A stretch of 21,171 bases of DNA from Pigmentiphaga sp. (GCA_023228945.1 JALOAI010000044.1:1-21171), one strand, 5' to 3'; positions 6,400-14,700 are shown, counted from the first letter of the stretch. Notes: a model not told the origin generated them from the sequence alone. Numbers and translations: made by a program.

Positions 6400-6573
6400 T
6401 CACCGGGCAAAGGGATCGAACTCAAGAACGATGCTTGCCGAATCGCCGTCCCATTCGCTGGCCGGCATCGCGCTGAACAGGCCGCCTTCGGTTCGGAATA
6501 CGATGATATTGACCATGAGGCTGCGCGCGAGGCTCCAGGCATAGGCGGATACGGTGTTGAGCGACTTGGACAT
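6400..6573 (-). CDS. 57-residue protein of unknown function
   Basis: I do not recognise the family. The ATG at 6573 has AGGAG about eight bases upstream. The product begins MSKSLNTVSAYAWSLARSL, continues with a hydrophobic MVNIIVF strand and ends in an acidic stretch and FDPFAR. It looks like a small soluble alpha/beta protein. It has its own leader hairpin (6595-6611), related to that of ssb, and a strong terminator, so it is an independent transcription unit, which argues that it is real. Confidence 0.6.
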   Translation of the reverse strand: MSKSLNTVSAYAWSLARSLMVNIIVFRTEGGLFSAMPASEWDGDSASIVLEFDPFAR

Positions 6574-6594
6574 TGCGGGCTCCTGTCTTTCGTC

Positions 6595-6611
6595 GCGGGG
6601 ACCATCCCCGC
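6595..6611 (-). promoter_or_regulatory. Leader hairpin of the 57-residue gene
   Basis: GCGGGG and CCCCGC pair around ACCAT, 22 bases upstream of the start codon. The core GGGACC-N-TCCC and the flanking CGAC and CCCGA motifs recur in the ssb leader (7451-7465). Confidence 0.5.
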
Positions 6612-6973
6612 TCGACAGGCTCCCGAAGTGTCGGGCGCATGGCTGCAATCACCGCACGGGCGCAGCCCGAAGGCCGCACGCTGCGCGTAGCGGACCCTTT
6701 ATGGGTTGATGGCGAAGCCATGGGTCTGACCAAGGATCAGAGCCAATGAGAGCGGCGGTGGCACCTGCGAGGAATCGGAACCGCCGGAGGTTCGTTCAAA
6801 CCGGGTCCGGCTGGGTGGACACTGCCTCATCCTTCCCGGTCTCGCTTCGGTCCAGGCAGCGATGGTCAGGGTATGGCGGACGTGTCATGCATCTGGACGC
6901 AGACCGACACGCAAGGTCGGTTTTCCGCGGGGGCGATCCGGGGCGGCTGGTTCCGGGCGTCGGCAAATAAAGA

Positions 6974-6999
6974 GGCCCGGCGGATTGCTCCGCCGGGCC
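6974..6999 (-). terminator. Rho-independent terminator of ssb
   Basis: Perfect 11-base arms GGCCCGGCGGA (6974-6984) and TCCGCCGGGCC (6989-6999) enclose a TTGC loop. On the minus strand the stem is followed by TCTTTATTT. It starts 12 bases after the ssb stop codon. Confidence 0.85.
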
Positions 7000-7011
7000 G
7001 CTCCGTCCCGA

Positions 7012-7425
7012 TCAGAACGGAATGTCGTCATCGAGGTCGTTGTAGTTCCCGGTGTAACCTTCATCCTTCTGCGCGGGCTTGCCGCGGCTCAGGAAGTCAA
7101 CCGTTTCGGCGATGATCTCGCAGCCATAGCGGTCGTTGCCCTGCTGGTCGGTCCACTGGGTGTAGTGGATGCGGCCCCGGACCAGAAGCTTCATCCCCGA
7201 CGTGCAATGCTCCTGTACCGTCTTGCCGAGGCCGTTGAAGCAGGTGATGCGATGCCACTCGGTGTCCTGGACCCGGCGACCCTGTTCATCGCGGACGATC
7301 TTTCCGTCTTTGTAGCGGGGACGCGAGGTGGCGAGGCGAATGGTGGTGATGTTGGTGCCGCCCTGGGTGGTGCGGCTTTCCGGGTCTGCGCCGAGATTGC
7401 CGGCGAGAATGACGATGTTCTGCAT
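7012..7425 (-). CDS. ssb: Single-stranded DNA-binding protein
   Basis: SSB of 137 residues that protects single-stranded DNA during transfer or replication of the element. The OB-fold N-terminus MQNIVILAGNLGADPESR is typical, followed by ATSRPRYKDG, the TEWHRITCFNGLGKTVQEH segment and GRIHYTQWTDQQG. The acidic C-terminal tip is DDDIPF, the standard partner-binding tail. The linker between OB fold and tip is short, as in plasmid-borne SSBs. I chose the ATG at 7425 because GGAG lies upstream and the OB fold begins exactly there; the open frame extends to 7839 but its extra sequence is Arg-rich and not protein-like. It has its own terminator and leader hairpin. Confidence 0.93.
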   Translation of the reverse strand: MQNIVILAGNLGADPESRTTQGGTNITTIRLATSRPRYKDGKIVRDEQGRRVQDTEWHRITCFNGLGKTVQEHCTSGMKLLVRGRIHYTQWTDQQGNDRYGCEIIAETVDFLSRGKPAQKDEGYTGNYNDLDDDIPF

Positions 7426-8111
7426 GATATTGCTCCGTTGCTTCAAGTCCGAGGGACCGTCCCTCCGACGAAGCCCGATCAAAGGCCGTCCGGTGCCGTC
7501 CGCATCGCCGCCTTCAGGCGGCGGCCTGACCCCATAGGCGCGGGAGTGGTGCGGGCAGCCGCGCAGCGGCAACTCGGTCCGGCGCCGCCGGGGTTGCTGG
7601 CGGAAACGGAACGACTTAGGGATTCGCCAGTCGGAAGGGACCGCCCCCTCGGTCGAGGCAGGACGGAGATCGATGCGAATAGAACAGCGACAAGGCTGGC
7701 TCGCGAACGGGAGCGAACCGGCTTGCAGCCCTACAGGAAACAAACACACCTGCTTTCGGCACTGGCCAAAGGCCCCGGATATCCGGCGAGCGACTTCGCG
7801 CTGACCTGGTTCACCGTCAAACCACCGACTTGCGATCAAATCCGTTCAATGGCTGGTAGTCGTTCCGGCGCGCCACGGGAAAGCCGACGCTTCCGGCAGC
7901 TTCCGGAGCAAGGTGGGACTAACGAGCCAGCCGGCGCGCGCGCCGCCTGCGATAAGGCGCCGAGCGCATCGATCGAACGGGGTAAGCTGCCTGGGGCGAA
8001 CGGGAATGGCGAGAAGCTATGACAGACCATATCCATTTCTGAATGGAACAGAGGCGGCCCAAGCGGCGCGAGCGGCCTTGTCTGGCAATTTGGCCGCGCT
8101 CAAGGGATCGG
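7426..8111. other. 686-base stretch without a convincing gene
   Basis: Several open frames cross this stretch on both strands, but none has a plausible product. It contains the ssb leader hairpin, a GC-rich hairpin (CGCCGCC and GGCGGCG around TTCA, 7506-7523), GGCCAAAGGCC at 7764-7774 and the perfect 12-base palindrome CCGGATATCCGG at 7775-7786. It may hold the ssb promoter and the remains of lost genes. I see no tRNA and no clear promoter. Confidence 0.5.
7451..7465 (-). promoter_or_regulatory. Leader hairpin of ssb
   Basis: GAGGGAC and GTCCCTC pair around a single C, 26 bases upstream of the ssb start codon. The hairpin and its flanks (GCTCC on the start-codon side, CGAC and CCCGA on the far side) match the leader of the 57-residue gene. 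Confidence 0.5.
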
Positions 8112-8750
8112 TCAGCGACCTGTGGATGAAGGTCGCGTTGCCTTGGGCTTGGGCTGGTGAAGACGCCGCTTCACATTCGGCTTCAAAGCGGCGCGAACAT
8201 CCTTGTCGGCAATCGCGATATCGAACCACTCAGGGTCGAAATATCCGCCGCACCACCGCTTGGTTTCTCTGTATTCGGGGTCTTTCGGGTCTGCCAGCAC
8301 CTCTAGAAATTGCTCATATCCTGAAATGCCGCCGACATCCTCGGGCGGCCGAGCGCGTGCGCCATCGATGCAGGTTGCGTGGGTTGGGGGCGTATCGAGA
8401 AAGACCATTTCCTCGATTTCGACCTGATGCCGCCAATTGTCGCCGAAGTCGTACAGATAGCTGAAGACAATCCCGGCGCCCTGGAAATCCCTTATCCGCA
8501 CCGCGCGTTCGTCGAAGACTCGCGCATCCCCCTCGACCGAGCCATCCTCGGCAAGAGCGGCATCGCCATAGCGCAGTCCGCCTATCTCAAACTCGTGGAG
8601 ATGATAGTTCCACCAATTGAACGCGGCCTGGATCGCCAGGTGAAGCTGTTCGAGGTTCCACGCGCCCGGCACGATGATGCGGCGCCAGATTTCGGGTTCA
8701 ATCCCGTTGATGGATATCTTGAGCCGCGCGGCATTGGGAGCTTCGAACAT
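8112..8750 (-). CDS. Plasmid pRiA4b ORF-3 family protein
   Basis: Protein of 212 residues of the plasmid pRiA4b ORF-3-like family, named after an Agrobacterium rhizogenes plasmid; the molecular role is unknown. Diagnostic stretches are LKISINGIEPEIWRRIIVPG near the N-terminus, QAAFNWWNYHLHEFEIGG, the FSYLYDFGDNWRHQVEIE core at about residues 95-112 and the cysteine-containing PPEDVGGISGYEQFLEVL block. The C-terminal tail is Lys/Arg/Pro-rich. It starts six bases after the higA stop on the same strand, so it is probably expressed with higBA as a third gene. The ribosome site is weak, in line with coupling. Confidence 0.88.
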   Translation of the reverse strand: MFEAPNAARLKISINGIEPEIWRRIIVPGAWNLEQLHLAIQAAFNWWNYHLHEFEIGGLRYGDAALAEDGSVEGDARVFDERAVRIRDFQGAGIVFSYLYDFGDNWRHQVEIEEMVFLDTPPTHATCIDGARARPPEDVGGISGYEQFLEVLADPKDPEYRETKRWCGGYFDPEWFDIAIADKDVRAALKPNVKRRLHQPKPKATRPSSTGR

Positions 8751-8756
8751 CGCGTT

Positions 8757-9059
8757 TCAAGCCGCCTTCGATAATGCTGACACCTTGATCTCGTCCTCAT
8801 GGCCCCGTGCCTGGGCGAGATCATAGGCGCCCTGCATCCGCATGAGCGTATCGGCTTTCAGGCCAAATGCCTTCTCGAAGCGGATCGCCATATCGGCAGT
8901 CAGGCCGGTGTGCCCGTTCAGGACATTACTCAGATTCTGCCGCGAGACACCGAAGTGCTGCGCCAGCTCCTTCACATTGATACCATGCGGCTCGACCATC
9001 TGGCGCTTGAGCCAGGGGCCGGGATGAACATGGATCGAAGGATGAACTTTGATAGCCAT
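8757..9059 (-). CDS. higA: HigA-type antitoxin (HTH)
   Basis: Antitoxin of 100 residues with an XRE HTH: INVKELAQHFGVSRQNLSNV at about residues 27-46, followed by NGHTGLTADMAIRFEKAFG, the signature of the HigA family. It should neutralise HigB and repress the operon by binding the inverted repeat at 9368-9392. Its ATG overlaps the higB stop by one base (TGATG). Toxin-first gene order is typical of hig loci. The pRiA4b ORF-3 gene follows after six bases. Confidence 0.9.
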   Translation of the reverse strand: MAIKVHPSIHVHPGPWLKRQMVEPHGINVKELAQHFGVSRQNLSNVLNGHTGLTADMAIRFEKAFGLKADTLMRMQGAYDLAQARGHEDEIKVSALSKAA

Positions 9060-9340
9060 CAGTGATAATCCTCCAAATCAAGATCCGCGATCGTGGAGTC
9101 GTCCACCATCGTAAATGTCAGCCGCCAATTCTTCGTCACCGTCATGGCGTAGCTGCCTTTGCGGTCCCCTGTCAGGGGATGGAAACCGAAGTTTGGTGGA
9201 ACAGAGAGTTCATCCAGGCTGGATGACGAAACCAGGAAGGCGATCATATCAATGACGCGTTCCGCCTCGATCACGCCCCTGGCGCTACCTTTTTCGACCA
9301 GTCGTCGCAGCGCCTTGTGCCTGATGCTATCAATTTCCAC
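9059..9340 (-). CDS. higB: HigB-type toxin (RelE/ParE superfamily)
   Basis: Toxin of 93 residues of the HigB family, ribosome-dependent mRNA interferases. The N-terminal SIRHKALRRLVEKGSARGV, the central PPNFGFHPLTGDRKGSYAMT and the C-terminal NWRLTFTMVDDSTIADLDL match the family well. The start is a GTG at 9340. No Shine-Dalgarno sequence precedes it, and the best promoter places the transcription start within a base or two of this GTG, so the mRNA may be leaderless. Length and ends agree with a complete toxin. Confidence 0.9.
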   Translation of the reverse strand: MEIDSIRHKALRRLVEKGSARGVIEAERVIDMIAFLVSSSSLDELSVPPNFGFHPLTGDRKGSYAMTVTKNWRLTFTMVDDSTIADLDLEDYH

Positions 9341-9392
9341 GTGTCAACAGATAGGCGACACGAAAGTCCGTGTCAATGATTGGTTGACACGG
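9341..9392 (-). promoter_or_regulatory. higBA promoter and operator
   Basis: On the minus strand a consensus -35 TTGACA (plus-strand 9371-9376) is spaced exactly 17 bases from a -10 TATCTG (9348-9353). A 9-base inverted repeat, CCGTGTCAA and TTGACACGG with a 7-base spacer (9368-9392), covers the -35 box. A further half site GTGTCAA at 9341-9347 abuts the higB start. HigA binding here would block RNA polymerase. Confidence 0.8.
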
Positions 9393-9413
9393 ATTGCTGT
9401 CGAACGTGGCCGA

Positions 9414-9437
9414 TGGGCGGCGCTTACGCGCCGCCCA
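9414..9437 (-). terminator. Hairpin with the DUF2493 gene stop codon in its loop
   Basis: Perfect 10-base arms TGGGCGGCGC (9414-9423) and GCGCCGCCCA (9428-9437) enclose TTAC. The TAA stop of the DUF2493 gene (9424-9426) is in the loop. No T run follows. It probably ends or stabilises the transcript upstream of the higBA promoter. Confidence 0.55.
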
Positions 9438-10362
9438 GGTGACGGAAATCCCAGACCTTGATGCCGAGCGTTTTGGCCTTGTCACGGATGTTCGACTGGA
9501 TGCCGGTGCCCGGAAACACCACCAGCCCCTTGGGCATGGCGGCGAGCATCTCGTCATTACGCTTGAACGGCGCGGCCTTGCCGAGTTTCCAGTCAGGCTT
9601 GATGGGGACGCTCGGCACGCCGCGATTGTCGGCCCAGAGGACCGAGATATGCTCGCCGCCGCTTTCGGTCGCGCCATGGATCAGCACCATATCGGGGAAT
9701 TTGGCCCGGATCTTGTCGAGCGTCGACCAGATGAGGCGCGTATCGTTGAACGCCGGACCAGATGAGACCGCGATGCGAACACCTTTGGGCATGAGCACCT
9801 GCTTGTCGGACCATTTGCGATCGTTGATGAAGTCCTTGCTGGCAATGACCGCCGAGGTCAGCGCCTTGCGATTGACCTTGGAGCCGGACCGGGGAAGCCA
9901 GGGCTTCTTGACGAAAGCGCGGTACTGGTCGGCGGCGGCGTCGCGCAGATATTCGAAGGTGTCACGGCGCTCGATCATGGTCACGCCTTCGGCGATCGTC
10001 CGCTCCAACTCGACCGACTTGACCTCCGAGCCGTCCTGTTCGCGCTGCATCCGTTTCTGCGCGACCTCATTGTCGTCCAGTTCGCGCTCGACCCGCTGGA
10101 TGCCGTTGTGAAAGACGTTGACCAGTCCCCAGAGTATGTCTTCGAGGTCGGGTTCGATCCGCGTGTCGACCAGCGCCGACACCATGCCATCGAACATATC
10201 GGCCACCGCGCCATCGACGAGACGGGATTCAGGTAGCGGCCGTTGGTCAGGCTCATCCTCGAAGGGACGATAGCCATAGAGCTGCATCTCCTCGAGCAGA
10301 TAGGCCGTCTGGGACTGGGCGTGTTCGGGTTCGTCAGCGGGAATATCGCTACTGTCGTTCAT
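9424..10362 (-). CDS. DUF2493 (SLOG/Rossmann-like) domain protein
   Basis: Protein of 312 residues starting at the ATG at 10362. The N-terminal 180 residues are acidic and helical, with many Glu/Asp and Arg repeats such as RVERELDDNEVAQKRMQRE, which may form a coiled coil. The C-terminal third is a DUF2493 domain: VRIAVSSGPAFNDTRLIWST, IHGATESGGEHISVLWAD and PKGLVVFPGTGIQSNI form a Rossmann-like nucleotide-binding fold of the SLOG group. Such domains are proposed to bind or process nucleotide derivatives and recur on alphaproteobacterial plasmids and ICEs. The exact role is unknown. Its leader carries a hairpin 25 bases upstream of the start. Confidence 0.85.
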   Translation of the reverse strand: MNDSSDIPADEPEHAQSQTAYLLEEMQLYGYRPFEDEPDQRPLPESRLVDGAVADMFDGMVSALVDTRIEPDLEDILWGLVNVFHNGIQRVERELDDNEVAQKRMQREQDGSEVKSVELERTIAEGVTMIERRDTFEYLRDAAADQYRAFVKKPWLPRSGSKVNRKALTSAVIASKDFINDRKWSDKQVLMPKGVRIAVSSGPAFNDTRLIWSTLDKIRAKFPDMVLIHGATESGGEHISVLWADNRGVPSVPIKPDWKLGKAAPFKRNDEMLAAMPKGLVVFPGTGIQSNIRDKAKTLGIKVWDFRHLGGA

Positions 10363-10386
10363 GGGGTGTCGCCTTTTCGTCTGGGA

Positions 10387-10403
10387 GCCGCGACCCTCGC
10401 GGC
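10387..10403 (-). promoter_or_regulatory. Leader hairpin of the DUF2493 gene
   Basis: GCCGCG and CGCGGC pair around ACCCT, 25 bases upstream of the start codon. Position and the flanking CGAC resemble the leader hairpins of ssb and the 57-residue gene, but the arm sequence differs. Confidence 0.4.
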
Positions 10404-10511
10404 CTTCATGGCGACGGAAGGCAGCGGGCCGGACGGCGCGCACACCGCCAAGCGCCAAGCGTGCGCGCGCCCCTTTCGGGCGCGGGATGGCGGCCGTAGC
10501 AAAGCGGAGGG

Positions 10512-10590
10512 CGGACAAAAGGGGGCTATTTTGCTTCGCGATGCAAAGCGGCCGCTCGCGGCCGCGGCGGAAAATAGCCCCCGTCGTCCG
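10512..10590 (-). repeat. 79-base inverted repeat, possible terminator or structured element
   Basis: Perfect 12-base arms GGGGGCTATTTT (10521-10532) and AAAATAGCCCCC (10571-10582) enclose 38 bases that include a GGCCGC-rich inner stem. Outer arms CGGAC (10512-10516) and GTCCG (10586-10590) extend it. On the minus strand the long stem is followed by TTTT, so it could terminate the Toprim/helicase transcript. Its size is unusual for a simple terminator; a structured RNA or a single-strand DNA function is also possible. Confidence 0.7.
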
Positions 10591-10725
10591 TTGTGCTCGC
10601 TGGACGCCTGCTGCTCCTGTCGCCCTCTATGAAGGCGTGGGCGCGGCCTCTTCAGCGAAAATGGCGCCTATGGTGCGACACAGCTTCGCCGGTGACGACA
10701 ATACCGAACTCCCTCTTCCCGGCCT

Positions 10726-11778
10726 TCAGCCGGACAGGAGGAGGTGATGCTCGGCATCTTCGTCCCGCAGTTGAGGGACCAGATGCGCCCGCAGCCGATC
10801 CGCCCCCAGGCCGTGCAGGTCCGAGTTGAAATCGTCGAGCATCGGCGCCAGCGGGATAGCCTCGATCCCGGCCTCGGCAGCCCTGCGGGTCAACAGGTTT
10901 TCCGCAGCGGCTCCGGTGGAATCCTCGTCGCGCGCGATATAGAGGCACCGAAGATCCGGCGGGAACCGGATGGCTGCCAGGTGGGCGCCGGACAATCCGG
11001 CGATTGCCGGCAATTCGGGCATGATCGTGCGGAGCGACAGGATCGTCTCGATGCCCTCGCCGGCGACCATCACCGGACCAGCACGCCCGAAACGGACACC
11101 GTGGCCGAGCAAATGACCCATCGCGCGGCGTGGATAGGCGACCGGCGCTTTATCGATCGTCGTGGGATTGAGCCAGGTGCGATGCACGCCCGTGATTGCG
11201 CCGGCCAGATCGGTGACCAGCGCGATCATCGCCGGCCAGGCCCGACGCGTGCCGGGACGATCTTTCCGGAATGGTCGATAGTAGCAGCGCGGGTGGAACC
11301 GCAGCGGATCACCCGCTTGAAGCGGTCCGATGCTCCGCCCTGCGAGATAGCCCGTGACAAGGGTGCCGTGAACGGGGAGCGACGCTGCGGCCAGACGCTG
11401 CGCCGCCTCCGGCGTGCCGGACGGCGCTTTGGGTTCCCGCCGCGATCCGGCGCCCTCGTGCCGAGGCGATGGCTGCGGCAGGCTGAGGAAGCGCCGGGCC
11501 TCTTCCAACGTGTCGCGCAGCCGCGCATGGCCTCCCGCGATGGTGATGATGTCGAGCAGATCACCATGGTCGCCGGTCGCTGCATCGGTCCATTTTCCGG
11601 CCACCCCTCCATCGGGAGAGGCGACCAGGCGGACATAGAGACTGCGACCGGGCGTATTGCGGGCATCGCCCACCAGCCAGTAACGGCCTTCGCGATGCCC
11701 TTTCGACAGGTAGCGGCGACAGACGCTCTCGGCATTATCGGCGAGACGCTGCGCGATGTCGGTGGCGGAGTTCTTCAT
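10726..11778 (-). CDS. Toprim-domain, primase-like protein (DUF7146 type)
   Basis: Protein of 350 residues. The N-terminal region (about residues 1-90) has the YWLVGDARNTPGRSLYVRL and GDHGDLLDII segments of plasmid primase-like proteins of the DUF7146/Toprim kind. A Toprim domain follows: VMVAGEGIETILSLR near residue 242 supplies the conserved Glu, and LYIARDEDSTG near 283 supplies the DxD pair that binds metal. It probably acts on DNA during replication or establishment of the element; primer synthesis is inferred, not shown. The start at 11778 has GGAGGGATG upstream and lies 14 bases after the helicase stop, so the two genes form one operon. The stop codon falls in the loop of a small hairpin (10719-10733). 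Confidence 0.85.
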   Translation of the reverse strand: MKNSATDIAQRLADNAESVCRRYLSKGHREGRYWLVGDARNTPGRSLYVRLVASPDGGVAGKWTDAATGDHGDLLDIITIAGGHARLRDTLEEARRFLSLPQPSPRHEGAGSRREPKAPSGTPEAAQRLAAASLPVHGTLVTGYLAGRSIGPLQAGDPLRFHPRCYYRPFRKDRPGTRRAWPAMIALVTDLAGAITGVHRTWLNPTTIDKAPVAYPRRAMGHLLGHGVRFGRAGPVMVAGEGIETILSLRTIMPELPAIAGLSGAHLAAIRFPPDLRCLYIARDEDSTGAAAENLLTRRAAEAGIEAIPLAPMLDDFNSDLHGLGADRLRAHLVPQLRDEDAEHHLLLSG

Positions 11779-11792
11779 CTCACATCCCTCCG

Positions 11793-14700
11793 TCACGCCG
11801 CATGGCGCTCGCCGACCCGCTGAAGCGGAAACCGTTCCAGCAGTCGGGCGAGCACGGTCGGGCCATCGCTTCCGGTCGGGACGAACAGCCGCAGCTTCCA
11901 GGAGATGATCTCCGAGATCAGCCCCATCGCCTTCAGCCGGTCGCGCATGGTGTCGGTGAAGCCGTCCAGTTCTATGCGGGTCACGCCCATCACGCGCGCC
12001 CGGCGAAGCTGGAGCCCTTCCGCCAGATCGAGGATGGCCTGACCCTCCATCAGCGCCGAGAACGCGGCGTCGGGCGCGAGCACCGGCCTGTTGTCGTTCG
12101 CGGTAGCGGTCGCCGCCCAGGCAGGCGACACGCGGCGCCCGACGATCCGCTCGCCATCGTCGGTCTGGAGCCGATAGACGCGGGTGGACTCCTGCGGCAG
12201 TCGCTTCCATATCGGCAGCAGAAGCCCGGCGACGATGTGCATGGTGCTGGTCGCAAACTCCGGCACATCGGCAAGCTCCGCCTGCCACGCCCGCTCGAAC
12301 TCGCCTCGCTCCGCTTCGCGCCACTGGGTTTCCGCCATGGCGGCAAGCGGCATCGGCGTCGATTCCATCGGCCGGACGAGCCGGATGCGCGCTTCCACGC
12401 TCCCGTCGTCCAATTGCAGCCCGCGCGTCGGAATCTGCACGGCGGCGCGGCCCGACTGCGAGTTGACCAGCAGTCTGGCGCGCCGATCGCGCAGATGGCC
12501 AAACGCTTCGTCCAGCGTCACCGGCCGGTTGCGGTCCTTGCGTTCGATGGTCAGCAATCGCGTCTCCGCTCTCGTGCCCGGATGGGTGTAGATGGTGGCG
12601 CGATCGACGATCTTGAAGCTCTCGGCCTGAAGTGTCTCCAGTCCCAACTCATATGTGCCCGACGCGATTGCGCCCTCGATGCGGGCGGTCAGCAGATCCT
12701 CGAACCGGGTGAACAGGATGTTCTGGAGGTCGATGGTGAGCGCCAGCATCCGGTTGAGGAAGGTGGTGATCGGGGGCAATTCGTCCCGAAGACCACCCTC
12801 GTCGCCGAGCGTCAGGCCGGTCGCGGCTTCGAACTCGGCGAGCGAACAGCCCTCGACCTTTCCGCTGAAGATCAGTCGGTAGAGCTGGCGCAGCGCGTCG
12901 CGCGCATACCAGGATTCCAGATTATCCTCGGGCCGGAACAGCCCCTGCCCCCCGGTCTGGCGCTGGCCGCGGGTGATCGCGCCGAGCGAATCGAGCCGCC
13001 GCGCGATGGTCGAGATGAACCGCTTCTGCGCCTTCACATTGGTCGTGACCGGCCTGAACAGCGGGGGCTGCTTCTGGTTGGTGCGGTTCGACCGGCCAAA
13101 GCCCTGGATGGCATTGTCGGCCTTCCAGCCCGCTTCGAGCAGATAATGGACGCGCAGCCGCTGGTTCTTCGCGCCGAGATCGGCGTGATAGCTGCGCCCG
13201 GTGCCACCCGCGTCACTGAAGATCAGGATGCGCTTGGCGTCGCTCTGGAAGGCGTCGGTCTCGGATATATTGGCGGAGCCCGGCCGGTTCTCGACGACGA
13301 AGCGGTCGATGCCGTCCGATCCGCGCCGCTTGACGATGCGCCGCGACCGGCCCGTCACCTCTGCGACCATGTCGGTGCCGAAGTGATGGAGCACCTGGTC
13401 GAGCGCGGCGGGGACCGGGGCCAGCGAGGCGAGCCGTTCGATCATCCGGTCCCGGCGTTCGATGGCCTCGCGCGATTCGACCGGATTGCCGTCCTTGTCG
13501 GTGACGGGCCGGGAGCAGAGATTGCCCTCGCTGTCGCTGAAGGGCTCGTAGAGCTGCACTGGAAAGCTGTGTTCGAGGTAGGACAGAACATACTCCCGAG
13601 GCGTCACATCCACACGAACGTCATCCCATTCCTCGGTCGGGATGTCGGCGAGACGGCGTTCCTGCAGGGCTTCGCCGGTCGAGACGATCTGGATGATGGC
13701 GGCATGGCCGGCTTCGAGATCGCGCTCGATGCTGGCGATCATCGCCGGGGTCTGCATCGCCGTGATCAGATGATTGAAGAACCTCTGTTTTGTTGACTCA
13801 AAGGCGCTCCGCGCGGCCGACTTTGCCTGGGAATTGAGATTACTGCCCGCCGCCCGCATCGCGGCGTCGAGATTGTTATGGATGACCTGGAACGCGCTGG
13901 CATAGGCGTCGTAGATCTCGATCTGGGCCGGGGTCAGTGCATGTTCGAGCATCTCATACTCGACGCCGTCGAAGCTGAGCGACCGCGCCGAATAGAGGCC
14001 GAGCGCCTTTAGGTCGCGCGCCAGCACCTCCATTGCAGCGACCCCGCCATTCTCGACCGCGCCGATGAACTCGCCGCGCGTGGCGAACGGGAAATCCTCG
14101 CCGCCCCAGAGACCCAGGCGCTGGGCATAGGCGAGGTTCTGCACAGTGGTCGCGCCGGTCGCCGAGACATAGACGATGCGTGCATCGGGCAGCGCGTGCT
14201 GGAGCCGCAGCCCCGCACGGCCCTGCTGCGAGGGCGCCTGATCGCCGCGATCGCTCTTGCCGCCCGCGGCGTTGGCCATCGCGTGGGATTCGTCGAACAC
14301 GATCACGCCGTCGAAGTCCGTCCCGAGCCAGTCGACGATCTGCTGAACGCGGCTCGCCTTCTCACCGCGATCCTGCGAGCGTAGCGTGGCGTAGGTCGTA
14401 AACAGCACGCCCTCGTCGAGCGTGATCGGCTTGCCCTGACGGAACCGGGACAGCGGCGTCACCAGCAGGCGCTCCTGACCGAGCGCCTCCCAGTCACGCA
14501 TCGCATCCTGGTGCAGGGTCTCGGAGCGACTCACCCAAACCGCGCGGCGGCGTCCTTTCAACCAGTTGTCGAGGATGATGCCCGCGACCTGACGCCCCTT
14601 GCCCGCGCCGGTGCCGTCGCCCAGCATCCAGCCGCGCCGGAAGCGCACGGCGGCTTGCGCCTCGTCCGGCGCGGCGGAAATGACGTCCCATGTCTTGTCG

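Larger units (their letters stand above)
6574..7011. other. Non-coding stretch between ssb and the 57-residue gene
   Basis: These 438 bases hold the leader hairpin of the small gene at one end and the ssb terminator at the other. No open frame between them has a plausible product, start or ribosome site. The sequence presumably carries the promoter of the 57-residue gene, but I cannot point to clear -35/-10 boxes. Confidence 0.5.
10363..10725. other. Non-coding stretch between the Toprim and DUF2493 genes
   Basis: These 363 bases hold a leader hairpin (10387-10403), a GC-rich region with CGCG clusters and the long inverted repeat at 10512-10590. Open frames across it have no plausible product. 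It probably contains the end of the Toprim transcript and the promoter of the DUF2493 gene. Confidence 0.55.

Noticed and set aside
7426..7839. N-terminal extension of SSB
   Set aside because: The OB fold starts exactly at the ATG at 7425 with a ribosome site; the extension is Arg/Pro-rich and non-conserved in character.
6862..8022. 386-residue plus-strand open frame opposite ssb
   Set aside because: It is the antisense shadow of ssb and its leader in GC-rich DNA; it has no domain and no ribosome site.
8031..8464. Plus-strand frame near the end of the pRiA4b ORF-3 gene
   Set aside because: It is mainly a shadow of the minus-strand gene and has no recognisable domain.
11802..13796. 664-residue plus-strand open frame opposite the helicase gene
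   Set aside because: It is an antisense shadow produced by the codon bias of the minus-strand gene; its composition (Arg, Gly, Asp, His) is not protein-like.
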